From Actinomycetes bacterium (GTDB lineage: Bacteria > Actinomycetota > Acidimicrobiia > Acidimicrobiales > RAAP-2): DNA of 61,770 nt. This document shows positions 1-8,308 of this stretch, piece after piece. The notes under the pieces were generated by a model, which saw only the letters and a list, made by a program, of their open reading frames with translations, was not told where the DNA came from and searched no databases. The translations under genes were made by a program, and so were the position numbers. The stretch spans positions 1-61,770 of the forward strand of contig JAJXZW010000013.1 in the NCBI GenBank assembly GCA_021779855.1. Direction: 5' to 3'. Each line of letters begins with the position of its first letter. Position 1 is the stretch's first letter.

Positions 1-932
1 GAGGTGGCGAGCCCGTCGTCGACGAAGCGCACGTCGCCGCCGGCGCGGCGCTCGGTGGCGACCACCGTGAGCCGACCGGGCAGGGGGGCGAAGCGCGGGG
101 CGTGGGCGCGCGCCGCCTCGCGCGCGGCCCCGACCCCGACCCCGGCGATCGCCGCCGCGGCGGCCAGGGCGATCGCCACGTTCTGGTCGTTGTGGGCGCC
201 CACGAGGCCGAGCTCCCCGGCCAGCCCGCTGTCGTCGGGGCCGACCCAGGTGACCGTGCCACCGACGAGGTCGCGGCGCGCGCGCAGCGCCCCGACGTCG
301 GCGAGCAGCGTCACGTGCTCGCCCGGGGCGCGCGTGACGGCGAGCTTGTCCTCGTGGTAGCGCTCGAGCGAGCCGTGCCAGTCGAGGTGGTCGCTGCCGA
401 GGGCGGTGACGGCGACCACGGCCGGGGCGACCTCGAGGTCGACGCTCTGGAAGCTGGAGACCTCGACCACGACGTCGCGACCCTCGGTGTCGAGGGCGGG
501 GTCGTAGGGGGGGCGGCCCAGGTTGCCCGTGGCGACCGCCGCTCGCCCGAGCGACTCGAGTACGAAGGTCGTGAGGGCCGTCGTGGTGGACTTGCCCTTG
601 GTGCCGGTCACGGCGACGACGCGCGAGCGGTCGGCGCCGAGGAGCCAGAGGTTCAGTGCGGAGGTGACGAGGGTGCCGCCGGCCTCGAGGGCCAGCACGT
701 CCGCGCGACGACGGGGCACGCCCGGGCTCTTCAAGACGACGGCGCAGCGCCCCAACGCCTCGAGGCCACCCTGGGAGGTGACGAGCACCCCCTCGCCGAG
801 GTCGCGGTCGTCGACGACCACGAGCTCGCACGTGCCCTCGAGCCGGGCCCGGGCCGCGCGGCCCTCCACGCCGTAGCCCCAGAGACCGACGCGCCGGCCG
901 GCGAGGTCAGCGAAGCCAGTGGGCCGGGACAC
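1..932 (-). CDS. murD2: UDP-N-acetylmuramoyl-L-alanine:glutamate ligase, MurD2 type, C-terminus beyond window
   Basis: ATP-dependent Mur ligase of cytoplasmic peptidoglycan precursor synthesis, which adds glutamate to UDP-MurNAc-L-Ala. About 310 codons are visible; the C-terminal part lies outside the window. The P-loop GTKGKST is at about residues 108-114, followed by ATGNLG and a VVEVSSFQ segment, the usual MurD order. The N-terminal Rossmann part is short. I chose the GTG at 932, which overlaps the end of murL by 26 bases, because the frame is open from there. The pairing with murL argues for the MurD2 variant, which in characterised cases attaches L-Glu that MurL then epimerises. Ordinary D-Glu MurD remains possible because the sequence alone does not show substrate stereochemistry. 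Confidence 0.85.
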   Translation of the reverse strand, partial: MSRPTGFADLAGRRVGLWGYGVEGRAARARLEGTCELVVVDDRDLGEGVLVTSQGGLEALGRCAVVLKSPGVPRRRADVLALEAGGTLVTSALNLWLLGADRSRVVAVTGTKGKSTTTALTTFVLESLGRAAVATGNLGRPPYDPALDTEGRDVVVEVSSFQSVDLEVAPAVVAVTALGSDHLDWHGSLERYHEDKLAVTRAPGEHVTLLADVGALRARRDLVGGTVTWVGPDDSGLAGELGLVGAHNDQNVAIALAAAAAIAGVGVGAAREAARAHAPRFAPLPGRLTVVATERRAGGDVRFVDDGLAT

Positions 933-2205
933 GACTTCCCCCCTGGGGCTCGAGCAGCTCGAGGAGCGAGTGGGTGGGGCGGCACTCGCGCGCCACCGTG
1001 GCGAGCGGTTCGGCACCGGTCCACTCGGGGAGCGAGGCCGCCTCGAGGAGCGCCGCGGCGCTCTCGGCGGGGTCGCCCACGCACTCGAAGGGCTTGGGGG
1101 TGGCCCCGAGTCCCACGAGCGCGCGCAGCTGGGCCTCGCGGGCCGGGTCGGCGAGGGGCTCGACGCCGAGCAGCGCGGCGAGGTGGGCGCGCTCGACGAA
1201 GGGGGCCAGCACGAGGCTCACGAACAGGCACTTGTCGCACTCCCCGCACCAGCCCGGGGCCCGGTCCTCGGGCCGCTGGGCGAAGGCGCGGTTGCAGCTG
1301 CGAAAGACGGGGAGGTAGCGCTCGAGGCGGCTGAACTCGCGCGCCACCCAGATCTCGCTGCGGTCGCGCAGCACGCTCGCCACGCTGAGGGCCGGGCCCA
1401 CCCGCTCGGCTAGCGCCGCGGCGACGAGCTCCTCGGCCGCGAGCGACTTGCTCCACTGGTGGTTCACCGCCCGGCCGCCGATGACCAGATTCGGTGCCGA
1501 CGCCGAGTGCTCGTTGCTCATGGCGACGCCGCCCCGCCCGGTCGCGAGCGCCGCCACGGCGGCGAGCAGGGTGACCATCGCGGTCACCGGCACGTGGCCC
1601 CGCCACAGTGTCGGGTCGCTCGACAGCTGTGGGTCGAGGGTGCGGGTCGCGCGTACGACCTCGAGGCCGGTGAGCGCGGCGGCCGCCTCGAGCGGGGCGA
1701 AGCGGCCGGTGGAGGGGCTCACGACGAACAGGGCGCGGTCGAGGTCGTGCGAGAGGTGCTCGACGGTGACGACCGAGTCGATGCCCCCGCCGAAGGGGAC
1801 GAGGACGCCCGCGGGGTCGAGCGCCGGAGCCACCCGGGGGGCGGGGCTCCCGCCCACCAGGGGCACCTCGGTCAGGGAGAGGCCGTGGGCGAAGGCGAAC
1901 TCGCCCAGTCCGTCGACGAGGGCCGCCTGGATGAGGCGGCGCCCCTCCTCGCCCACCGGCGTCGCGGCGAGGTCGACCCGTCGGGCGGCGCCGGCCTTGT
2001 AGTACGAGAGGCCCGCGAGCAGGTACCAGAGCTCGGCCACGGCCACCACGTCGGGGCGGTCCAGCCGGCCCGTCCCCTCGAAGGCGACGGACTCCTCGAA
2101 GGGACGGCCGTCGAGGCTGTAGCGGCCCCGCAGGGTGTCGCGGCCGACCTCGAGCCCGACGTAGGCGAAGACCTCGGCCCGGGCCGGCCCTGAGCCGTCC
2201 GTCAT
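907..2205 (-). CDS. murL: UDP-N-acetyl-alpha-D-muramoyl-L-alanyl-L-glutamate epimerase (MurL)
   Basis: The 432-residue protein has the features I associate with MurL: an N-terminal domain opening with FAYVGLEVGRDTLRGRY, an ATP-pyrophosphatase-like loop PFGGGIDS at about 137-144, a SNEHSAS segment, and a C-terminal zinc-like CGECDKC cluster. In characterised systems MurL uses ATP to invert the terminal L-Glu of UDP-MurNAc-L-Ala-L-Glu, replacing the glutamate racemase route. It overlaps murD2 and starts 12 bases after pgeF, so the three are one leftward operon. The ATG at 2205 is used; no strong ribosome site is visible, which suits translational coupling. The family assignment is from memory of motifs, not from a search. 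Confidence 0.85.
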   Translation of the reverse strand: MTDGSGPARAEVFAYVGLEVGRDTLRGRYSLDGRPFEESVAFEGTGRLDRPDVVAVAELWYLLAGLSYYKAGAARRVDLAATPVGEEGRRLIQAALVDGLGEFAFAHGLSLTEVPLVGGSPAPRVAPALDPAGVLVPFGGGIDSVVTVEHLSHDLDRALFVVSPSTGRFAPLEAAAALTGLEVVRATRTLDPQLSSDPTLWRGHVPVTAMVTLLAAVAALATGRGGVAMSNEHSASAPNLVIGGRAVNHQWSKSLAAEELVAAALAERVGPALSVASVLRDRSEIWVAREFSRLERYLPVFRSCNRAFAQRPEDRAPGWCGECDKCLFVSLVLAPFVERAHLAALLGVEPLADPAREAQLRALVGLGATPKPFECVGDPAESAAALLEAASLPEWTGAEPLATVARECRPTHSLLELLEPQGGSRVPAHWLR

Positions 2206-2217
2206 AGGGCCTCCATG

Positions 2218-2967
2218 CTACGGGCGGCGGCGCACGACGAGCGCGAAGCGCCCCGTCGGCCGCTCGGCGCGGTCGGAGAAGAACGTCGTCCCGCCGTCGG
2301 TCACCTCGGTCGTGACGAGCACGTGGTCGCCCCCGACCCCGAGGCGCTCGAGCTGCGCGGCCGCCACCGCGCGCAGGTCGAGGCGCCAGTGCCCGGGACC
2401 GTCGGGCGTGAGGGCGCTCGCGTGGCCGTCGAAGCGCCGGGCCACCGCCTCGCCGACCTGGTAGGCCGCCCCCGAGATCGACGGGCCGAGCACCGCGACC
2501 ACGCGGGCCGGGTCCTCGAAGCGCGCGAGCGCCGCGGGGATGGCCCCCGCGGCGAGGCCCCGCCAGCCGGCGTGCGCGACCGCCACGAGTCGACCCGGGT
2601 CGAGCAGGGCCACGGGCACGCAGTCGGCGACGAGGACGCCCACGGCACGCCCGCACCCGCGCTCGACGAGCGCGTCGGCCTCGGTCGAGGGGACCGCGTC
2701 GGCGGCGTCCACCACGCGCGCGCCGTGGACCTGGCGCACCAGGGCGACCGGCGCGCCCAGCGCCGCGCCCAGGCGCCGGCGGTTCTCGGCGACGGCGGCC
2801 GGGTCGTCGCCGACGTGGGTGGCCAGGTTGAGCGACCCGTAGGGCGCGCGGCTCACGCCGCCCAGGCGTGCGCTCACGACCAGCTCGACGCCGAGCGCGT
2901 CGGCCTCGGCGAGCCCGTACAGGGGCAGCCCCCCGACCTCGCGCGCCTCGAGCGCTACGCGTCGCAC
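2218..2967 (-). CDS. pgeF: Peptidoglycan editing factor PgeF (YfiH/laccase-domain family)
   Basis: A 249-residue protein of the YfiH family. The three zinc ligand motifs are present in order: RQVHG, VADCVPV and HAGWRG. In E. coli YfiH has been linked to removing wrongly incorporated L-Ser from UDP-MurNAc in place of L-Ala; other members act as purine nucleoside phosphorylases, so the exact reaction is open. I start it at GTG 2967 (reading VRRVALEAREVGG), giving a 13-base overlap with the upstream zur; a longer frame extends upstream into zur but adds an Arg-rich, unconserved segment. Its place directly before murL-murD2 fits a role at the UDP-MurNAc-peptide stage. Confidence 0.85.
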   Translation of the reverse strand: MRRVALEAREVGGLPLYGLAEADALGVELVVSARLGGVSRAPYGSLNLATHVGDDPAAVAENRRRLGAALGAPVALVRQVHGARVVDAADAVPSTEADALVERGCGRAVGVLVADCVPVALLDPGRLVAVAHAGWRGLAAGAIPAALARFEDPARVVAVLGPSISGAAYQVGEAVARRFDGHASALTPDGPGHWRLDLRAVAAAQLERLGVGGDHVLVTTEVTDGGTTFFSDRAERPTGRFALVVRRRP

Positions 2968-3341
2968 GTGTCGCAGACCCCCGAGAGCTCGAGCACGTGG
3001 CGCAGGTCGTGGAAGCCGTAGCGCCGTCCCACCTCGCTCGCCCACGCCTCGAGGTCGGGGGCGTCGACCTCGATGGTGCGCCCGCAGCGCCGGCACGCCA
3101 GGTGGTGGTGGTGGGCGTCGACGACGCAGCGCCGGTACAGGCTCTCGCCCCGGTCGGTCATGACGACGTCGACCTCACCGGTGCGCACGAGGCTCTTGAG
3201 CTGGGAGTAGACGGTCGCCAGGGCGATCCGACCGCCGCCGTGGGCGATGAGGGCGTGCAGCTCCTGGGCGCTCACGAACCCCTGCAGGCGCGACAGGGCC
3301 CGCACCACCTCGCGCCGCTGGGCGGTGTCGCGGGTCGTCAC
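2955..3341 (-). CDS. zur: Fur-family zinc uptake regulator (Zur)
   Basis: A 128-residue Fur-family repressor: N-terminal winged helix (RREVVRALSRLQGFVSAQELH) and a C-terminal dimerisation half with a His cluster (HHHHLACRRC, about 88-97) and a second CDTC pair at the very end, giving the two CxxC structural zinc pairs. GTG start at 3341. It is divergent from a zinc ABC importer and a Zur-box-like palindrome sits between them, so zinc rather than iron is the likely co-repressor. Its stop codon lies inside the start region of pgeF, so pgeF-murL-murD2 could be read through from the zur promoter. Confidence 0.88.
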   Translation of the reverse strand: MTTRDTAQRREVVRALSRLQGFVSAQELHALIAHGGGRIALATVYSQLKSLVRTGEVDVVMTDRGESLYRRCVVDAHHHHLACRRCGRTIEVDAPDLEAWASEVGRRYGFHDLRHVLELSGVCDTCDA

Positions 3342-3373
3342 GGTGCGAGCGTACCGGTCGTCGCGTTGCTAAC

Positions 3374-3386
3374 TGGAATCATTTCA
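3374..3386. promoter_or_regulatory. Zur box (operator) between zur and znuA
   Basis: The 13-mer TGGAATCATTTCA is an inverted repeat with one mismatch around a central C and matches the general actinobacterial Zur-box pattern (TGAAAATGATTTTCA-like). It lies 32 bases upstream of the zur start and 15 bases upstream of the znuA start, so a bound dimer could shut off both. It is also an AT-rich spot in a GC-rich context. Binding is inferred. Confidence 0.75.
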
Positions 3387-3401
3387 GATAGTGTACCTGG
3401 A

Positions 3402-4343
3402 ATGGTTCTGGGTAATGCGCGACGGGGCCGGTCCGGCGCTCGGATCGCCGGCGGACTGGCCCTCGCGGGGGTGGCCCTCGCGGGCTGCGCGGCGTCGGTG
3501 CCACCGGTCGCGCCCGGCACGCTCGCCGTCGTCGGCGCCGAGAGCCAGTACGCCGACGTCGCCGCCCAGGTCGGGGGCCGCTACGTGTCGGTGGTGGCCG
3601 TGATGAACAACCCCAACGCCGACCCCCACGGCTTCGAGGTGTCGCCGAGCGTCGCGCGCGAGGTGGCCCGGGCCCGCCTGGTCGTCCAGAACGGCGCCGG
3701 CTACGACGACTTCATGCGCGTGGTGGAGGCGGCCACCCCGAGTCCGCGGCGCCGGGTCGTCGTGGCCCAGCGGGTGCTCGGGCTCGCCTCGTCGATCCCC
3801 AACCCCCACCTCTGGTACGGCCCCGCGACGATGCCGGCCGTGGCCGCGGCGATCGAGGCCGACCTCGCGCGCCTCGAGCCCGCGCACCGGGCGTACTTCG
3901 CGGCGCGCCTCGCGCGCTTCGACGTCGCGATGGGAGCCCTGCGCGCGAGGATCGCGGCCTTCGCCGCGCGCTTCGCGGGCCGCCGGGTGGCGACGACCGA
4001 ACCCGTCGGGGACTACCTGCTGAGCGCCCTCGGCCTCGTGAACGCCACCCCGTTCCGGTTCCAGGCGGACGTGATGAACGGCGTGGACCCGGCGCCCCAG
4101 GACGTGGGCACGGTCGAGTCGCTCCTGACCGGTCGTCGGGTCGCGGCCCTGCTCGTGAACGCTCAGGTGTCGAGCCCGGTGACGACCACCCTCACGGGAC
4201 TCGCCCAGGGCGCCCACGTGCCCGTCGTCGCGCTCTACGAGACGATGCCGCGGGGCTTCACCTACCAGCGCTGGATGACGGCGGAGATCGACGCGATAGA
4301 GAGGGCGCTCACCACCGGGCGCTCGACGAGGAGGCTGACCTGA
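3402..4343 (+). CDS. znuA: Zinc ABC transporter substrate-binding lipoprotein (ZnuA/TroA family)
   Basis: Extracytoplasmic metal-binding lipoprotein of 313 residues. The N-terminus has Arg residues, a hydrophobic stretch and a lipobox LAGC, so the mature protein would be lipid-anchored at Cys about 29. Metal-site motifs of cluster A-1 binding proteins are visible: NADPHGFEVSPS, GAGYDDF, NPHLWYGP and a late YETMPRGFTYQRWM. The usual His-rich loop is absent. ATG 3402 is chosen because it gives a proper signal peptide directly after the Zur box. The stop overlaps the znuC start (TGATG). Confidence 0.88.
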   Translation: MVLGNARRGRSGARIAGGLALAGVALAGCAASVPPVAPGTLAVVGAESQYADVAAQVGGRYVSVVAVMNNPNADPHGFEVSPSVAREVARARLVVQNGAGYDDFMRVVEAATPSPRRRVVVAQRVLGLASSIPNPHLWYGPATMPAVAAAIEADLARLEPAHRAYFAARLARFDVAMGALRARIAAFAARFAGRRVATTEPVGDYLLSALGLVNATPFRFQADVMNGVDPAPQDVGTVESLLTGRRVAALLVNAQVSSPVTTTLTGLAQGAHVPVVALYETMPRGFTYQRWMTAEIDAIERALTTGRSTRRLT

Positions 4344-5167
4344 TGGGATGCGAACCACTGCCCGCGGGCCGGCGCGAGCTCGTCCACGTCCACGAGGTCG
4401 AGGTCTCGCTCGGGGGGCGCACCGTCCTGCGCGACGTCGACTTCCGCATCGCCGAGGGCGAGTTCGTGGGTCTCATCGGCACGAACGGCTCGGGCAAGAC
4501 GACGCTGCTGCGGACGATCCTGGGTCTCCAGCCGACCTCGAGCGGTGAGGTCGTCGTCGCCGGTCGCGAGGGGCGCCGGGGCGGGCCCGTCGGCTACGTC
4601 CCCCAGCGCGTCACCTTCGACCACGACGTCCCGGTGCGCGTCGCGGACTTCGTCGCCCTCGGGGTCGACGGGACGCGCTTCGGCCTCGCGCGACGGGGCC
4701 GGGGGGTGCGCGAGCGCGTGGACCAGGTGCTCGCCTCGCTCGAGCTCGGCGCCCTCGCCGGTCGTCGGATCGGCGCCCTCTCGGGCGGGGAGCAGCAGCG
4801 GGTCCTCATGGCCCACGCGCTCGCGAGCCGGCCGCGCCTCTTGCTGCTCGACGAGCCGCTGGCCAACCTCGACCTGTCCGGGGTCCACGAGACCATCGCC
4901 GTCCTCGACCGCGTCCGGCGCTCCGAGGGGGTCGCCGTCCTGCTCTCCGCGCACGAGATCGGCCCCCTGGTCCCGGTGATGGACCGGGTGGTCTACGTCG
5001 CCCAGGGGCGCGTCGCCTGCGGCACGACCGAGGAGGTGGTGCGCCCCGAGGTGCTGAGCGCCCTCTACGGCCACCACGTCGACGTGCTCCACGTCCACGG
5101 TCGGGTGGTGGTGGTCGAGGGCGAGCCGGGCGACCCCGGCGCCCACCCCGAGGTGGTGGTGCGCTGA
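4343..5167 (+). CDS. znuC: Zinc ABC transporter ATP-binding protein
   Basis: A 274-residue ABC ATPase that would energise zinc import. Walker A GTNGSGKTT (about 50-58), a Q-loop around GYVPQRVTF, signature LSGGEQQRV, Walker B LLLLDEPLANLD and the H-loop LSAHE are all present. The start overlaps the znuA stop and the stop overlaps the first permease start, so the genes are translationally coupled. The C-terminus has a His/Val-rich tail (GHHVDVLHVHGR) common in ZnuC-like ATPases. Confidence 0.9.
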   Translation: MGCEPLPAGRRELVHVHEVEVSLGGRTVLRDVDFRIAEGEFVGLIGTNGSGKTTLLRTILGLQPTSSGEVVVAGREGRRGGPVGYVPQRVTFDHDVPVRVADFVALGVDGTRFGLARRGRGVRERVDQVLASLELGALAGRRIGALSGGEQQRVLMAHALASRPRLLLLDEPLANLDLSGVHETIAVLDRVRRSEGVAVLLSAHEIGPLVPVMDRVVYVAQGRVACGTTEEVVRPEVLSALYGHHVDVLHVHGRVVVVEGEPGDPGAHPEVVVR

Positions 5168-6027
5168 TGCACTGGCTCGTCGAGCCCGGCTTCTGGTCGA
5201 ACCCGGTCGTGGGCCCGGCCCTCATCCTGGGGGCGGTCGTGGCGGCGGTGTCGGCCGCCGTGGGGGTCGTCGTCGTGGTGCGCGGCCAGTCCTTCGCCGG
5301 CCACGCGCTCACCGACGTCGCGATGGCCGGCGGCGCCGGGGCCTCGCTCGTGGGCGCGACGCCGCTCGTGGGCTTCCTTCTCGCGGGGATCGTCGGGGGG
5401 GCGTCGATCGAGGCGGCCGGGGCCGAGAGGGTTCGCGACCGCGACGTCGCCACCGGCGTCGTCCTGGGGGGCGCGGCCGGACTCACGGCGCTCCTGCTCT
5501 ACTTCGTCAGCTCCTCGACCTCGGCCACCGGCTCGACCCAGTCCGTGCTCTTCGGCTCGGTCTTCACGGTCTCGCCGTCGGTCGTGCCGCTGGGCGTGGC
5601 CGTCGCGGCGGCGACGCTCGCCACGCTCTTCGGGGTGCGTCGACCGCTCCTGCTCAGCTCGCTCAGTCCCGAGCTCGCCGCGGCGCGCGGCGTGCGCCCC
5701 CGCGTGGTGAGCCTGGTCTTCGTCGTGGTGCTCGCCGCCTCGGTGGCGCTGAGCGCCCTCGTGATCGGGGCGATCCTCTCGACGGCGCTGCTCGTGGGCC
5801 CGGCCTCCGCGGCCCTCAGGGTGTCGCGGGGCCTCGTGGGGGCCACGGTCGGAGCGATCGTCGCCGGGGTCGCCGCGGTCGAGCTCGGGATCGTCGCGAG
5901 CTACGACAGCTTCTACTGGAGCGCCGCGCACCGCAGCGTCCCGGTGAGCGCGTGCGTCGTCGCGGTGGTCCTGGTCGAGGTCGCGGCCTCGGCCGGCTGG
6001 TCGCGGTGGCGCCGGGGGAGGGGCTAG
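5167..6027 (+). CDS. znuB: Zinc ABC transporter permease (ZnuB family), first copy
   Basis: A 286-residue ABC-3 family membrane protein with about eight hydrophobic segments. Family landmarks are VVVRGQSFAGHALTDVAMAGGAGA in the first third (RGQSFAGHAL motif) and ELAAARGVRPR in the middle. It would form the membrane channel with znuC. It begins on the znuC stop codon and is followed after two bases by a second, diverged permease, suggesting a heterodimeric pore. Confidence 0.88.
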   Translation: MHWLVEPGFWSNPVVGPALILGAVVAAVSAAVGVVVVVRGQSFAGHALTDVAMAGGAGASLVGATPLVGFLLAGIVGGASIEAAGAERVRDRDVATGVVLGGAAGLTALLLYFVSSSTSATGSTQSVLFGSVFTVSPSVVPLGVAVAAATLATLFGVRRPLLLSSLSPELAAARGVRPRVVSLVFVVVLAASVALSALVIGAILSTALLVGPASAALRVSRGLVGATVGAIVAGVAAVELGIVASYDSFYWSAAHRSVPVSACVVAVVLVEVAASAGWSRWRRGRG

Positions 6028-6029
6028 GC

Positions 6030-6827
6030 GTGTTCGAGCCCTTCATGGTCAACGCCTGGCTGGCCGGGACGCTGGTGGCGGTCGTGAGCGGCGCCGTCGG
6101 GCTCTTCGTCGTGGAGCGCCACCGCGCCTTCGCCGCCCACGCGATCCCCAACGGCGCCTTCGCCGGCGCGGCCGGCGCGACGCTCGTCGGGGCGAGCTCC
6201 CTCCTCGGGCTCGTCGTGTTCGCGGTCGCCGCCGCACTCGGCGTCGCTGCGCTCGGGCGCCGACGCAACGACGTGGTGACCGCGCTGGCCCTGGTGACGA
6301 TGCTGGCCCTGGGGGCCGCGTTCCTCGCGGCGAGCGGGGCCTACGAGCCGGCGATCGACGCGCTCCTCTTCGGCGAGGTGCTCGGCGTCTCGCGCGGCGA
6401 GGTGGTCGCCCTGGCGCTGCTCGTGGTGGGGGCCGGGGCCGTGCTCGTCCTCGTCTTTCGCCCCCTGCTGTACGCCTCGCTGAGCGAGGAGGTGGCGGCC
6501 GCCCGGGGCGTGGCCGTGCGTGCGCTGGACGCGACGTTCCTCGTGCTCGTCGCCATCACCGCGGCCCTCGCCGTTCCCGTGGTGGGGGCTCTCCTCACCT
6601 TCGCCCTGACCGTGGGCCCGCCGGCGGCCGCGCGGACGCTGGCCCGGGGGCCCGGGCGGGCGCTGGCGCTGGCGGCGGCGCTGTCGCTCGCCTGCGTGTG
6701 GGCGGCGATCGCGAGCGCCTACCTGTCGGGATGGCCCATCGGCTTCTTCGTCGGCGCCTACGCCGCCGTCGAGTACGTGGCCGCCCGCGCCGCGTCGGCC
6801 TGGAGGGAGGGTCGGGCGCGACCCTAA
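6030..6827 (+). CDS. Metal ABC transporter permease (ZnuB family), second copy
   Basis: A 265-residue ABC-3 family permease, paralogous to the preceding gene: VVERHRAFAAHAIPNGAFAGAAGA and EEVAAARGVAVRALD correspond to the same landmarks. GTG 6030 is two bases after the znuB stop; an internal ATG at 6045 is the alternative. Some actinobacterial metal importers have two different permeases. Identity between the copies is low, so this is an old duplication rather than a recent repeat. Confidence 0.85.
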   Translation: MFEPFMVNAWLAGTLVAVVSGAVGLFVVERHRAFAAHAIPNGAFAGAAGATLVGASSLLGLVVFAVAAALGVAALGRRRNDVVTALALVTMLALGAAFLAASGAYEPAIDALLFGEVLGVSRGEVVALALLVVGAGAVLVLVFRPLLYASLSEEVAAARGVAVRALDATFLVLVAITAALAVPVVGALLTFALTVGPPAAARTLARGPGRALALAAALSLACVWAAIASAYLSGWPIGFFVGAYAAVEYVAARAASAWREGRARP

Positions 6828-6837
6828 CGTGGGGCCG

Positions 6838-7752
6838 ATGGACCCCGGTGGACTCCTCGACGCGTGCGCGTTCCCACCGGCCGGCGCCGCGGCGGACCTC
6901 GCGGTGTCGGGCGGCCCGGACTCGGTGGGCCTGGCGCTGCTCGCGCTCGAGGTCGGGCTCACCGTGACGCTCCACCACGTCGACCACCACGCGCGTCCCG
7001 ACAGCGGCGGCGACGCCGACTTCGTGCGCGCGCTGGGCGGGCGCCTCGGCGTGACGGTGGTGGTGCACGACGTGTCGGTCCCGTCGGGCCCCAACTTCGA
7101 GGCCCGCGCGCGCGCCGCGCGCCGCGCCGTCCTGCCCGCGGGGGCGCTCACCGGCCACACCATGGACGACCTCGCCGAGACGGTGCTGTTGAACGTGCTG
7201 CGCGGCGCCGGACTCGACGGGCTCTCGCCCATGGTGGGCGATCCGACCAAGCCCCTCCTGGGCGTGCGCCGCGCGGCGCTGGCCCGCTACGTCGCGGGCC
7301 ACGGCGTCGAGGCCCGGCGCGATCCCACCAACGTCGACCCGCGCTACCGGCGCAACCGCCTGCGCCACGAGGTCCTCCCGCTGCTCTGCGGCGTGGCCGA
7401 GCGCGACGTCGTGCCCCTCCTCGCCCGCCTGGCCCGCCTGGCCGCCGAGGACCGCCGGTGGCTCGAGGACCTCGCCGAGGCCGACCAGGGGCTCGCCCTC
7501 GCCGAGGCTGACGTCACGGAGCTCCGCGGGTGGCCGCGGGCCCGGCTCGCGCGGTGGCTGCGCGCCCGGCTCGCGCGCGCCGACGAGCTCGGCGAGGTGC
7601 ACCCGCCGAGCGAGGCCGAGGTCGACCGGGCGATCGCCGTCGTCGACGGGCTCGCCGTGGCCACCGAGCTCTCGGGCGGGCGACGCCTCGCGCGCCGCGC
7701 CCGCCACCTCGCGCTCGAGGACCGTTCCACTACGCTGGCCGACCATGAGTAG
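6838..7752 (+). CDS. tilS: tRNA(Ile)-lysidine synthetase
   Basis: Converts C34 of the CAU-anticodon isoleucine tRNA to lysidine with ATP and lysine. The PP-loop SGGPDSVGL is near residue 22; HHVDHHARPDSGGDADFV, NFEARARAARR, GHTMDDLAETVLLN and the RNRLRHEVLP motif follow in the normal order. At 304 residues it is the short form without the C-terminal domains of E. coli TilS. ATG 6838 is preferred; a TAACGT hexamer lies seven bases upstream, which suits a leaderless message. The tilS-hpt pair is the standard bacterial arrangement. Confidence 0.92.
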   Translation: MDPGGLLDACAFPPAGAAADLAVSGGPDSVGLALLALEVGLTVTLHHVDHHARPDSGGDADFVRALGGRLGVTVVVHDVSVPSGPNFEARARAARRAVLPAGALTGHTMDDLAETVLLNVLRGAGLDGLSPMVGDPTKPLLGVRRAALARYVAGHGVEARRDPTNVDPRYRRNRLRHEVLPLLCGVAERDVVPLLARLARLAAEDRRWLEDLAEADQGLALAEADVTELRGWPRARLARWLRARLARADELGEVHPPSEAEVDRAIAVVDGLAVATELSGGRRLARRARHLALEDRSTTLADHE

Positions 7753-8305
7753 CGGGCCCGTCGAGCTTGGCTGGACGAACGGCAACCTCGGCGAGGTGGT
7801 CGTCTCGGCGAAGGAGATCGCCGACCGGGTGGCCGAGCTCGGCGCCCAGGTCACCGCCGACTACGCCGGCGACCCGCCCCTGCTGGTCTGCGTGCTCAAG
7901 GGCGCCCTCAACTTCATGAGCGACCTCATGCGGGCGATTCGCCTACCCGTCGAGGTGGACTTCATGGCCGTCTCGTCCTACGGTGCGGCCACCAAGACCA
8001 GCGGCGTCGTACGGATCGTCAAGGACCTGGACACCGACCTCGGGGGGCGGACGGTGCTCATCGTCGAGGACGTCGTCGACTCGGGCCTCACGCTCAACTA
8101 CCTGCGCCAGTACCTGGGGGCCCGGGGCCCCAAGAGCCTCGAGGTGTGCGCGCTGCTGCTCAAGGCCGGCGAGCAGCGCGTCGAGCAGTCGCTGCGCTAC
8201 GTGGGCTTCACCATCCCCTCGGACTTCGTGGTGGGCTACGGACTGGACGTCAACGAGCGCTACCGCAACCTCGACGCCATCTACACCTACGTCGGCGAGG
8301 CCTAG
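7745..8305 (+). CDS. hpt: Hypoxanthine phosphoribosyltransferase
   Basis: Purine salvage: hypoxanthine (or guanine) plus PRPP to IMP (or GMP). The 186-residue protein has the flexible loop MAVSSYG, the PRPP-binding motif VLIVEDVVDSGLTL, and the purine-contacting FVVGYGLD near the C-terminus. ATG 7745 overlaps the tilS end by eight bases. In mycobacteria ftsH separates hpt and folE; here folE follows after three bases, so ftsH has been lost or moved. Confidence 0.93.
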   Translation: MSSGPVELGWTNGNLGEVVVSAKEIADRVAELGAQVTADYAGDPPLLVCVLKGALNFMSDLMRAIRLPVEVDFMAVSSYGAATKTSGVVRIVKDLDTDLGGRTVLIVEDVVDSGLTLNYLRQYLGARGPKSLEVCALLLKAGEQRVEQSLRYVGFTIPSDFVVGYGLDVNERYRNLDAIYTYVGEA

Positions 8306-8308
8306 GCC

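Noticed and set aside
731-2656. A 641-codon minus-strand frame over murL and pgeF
   Set aside because: Overlaps well-supported genes in another frame and is almost wholly Arg/Gly/Pro/Ala.
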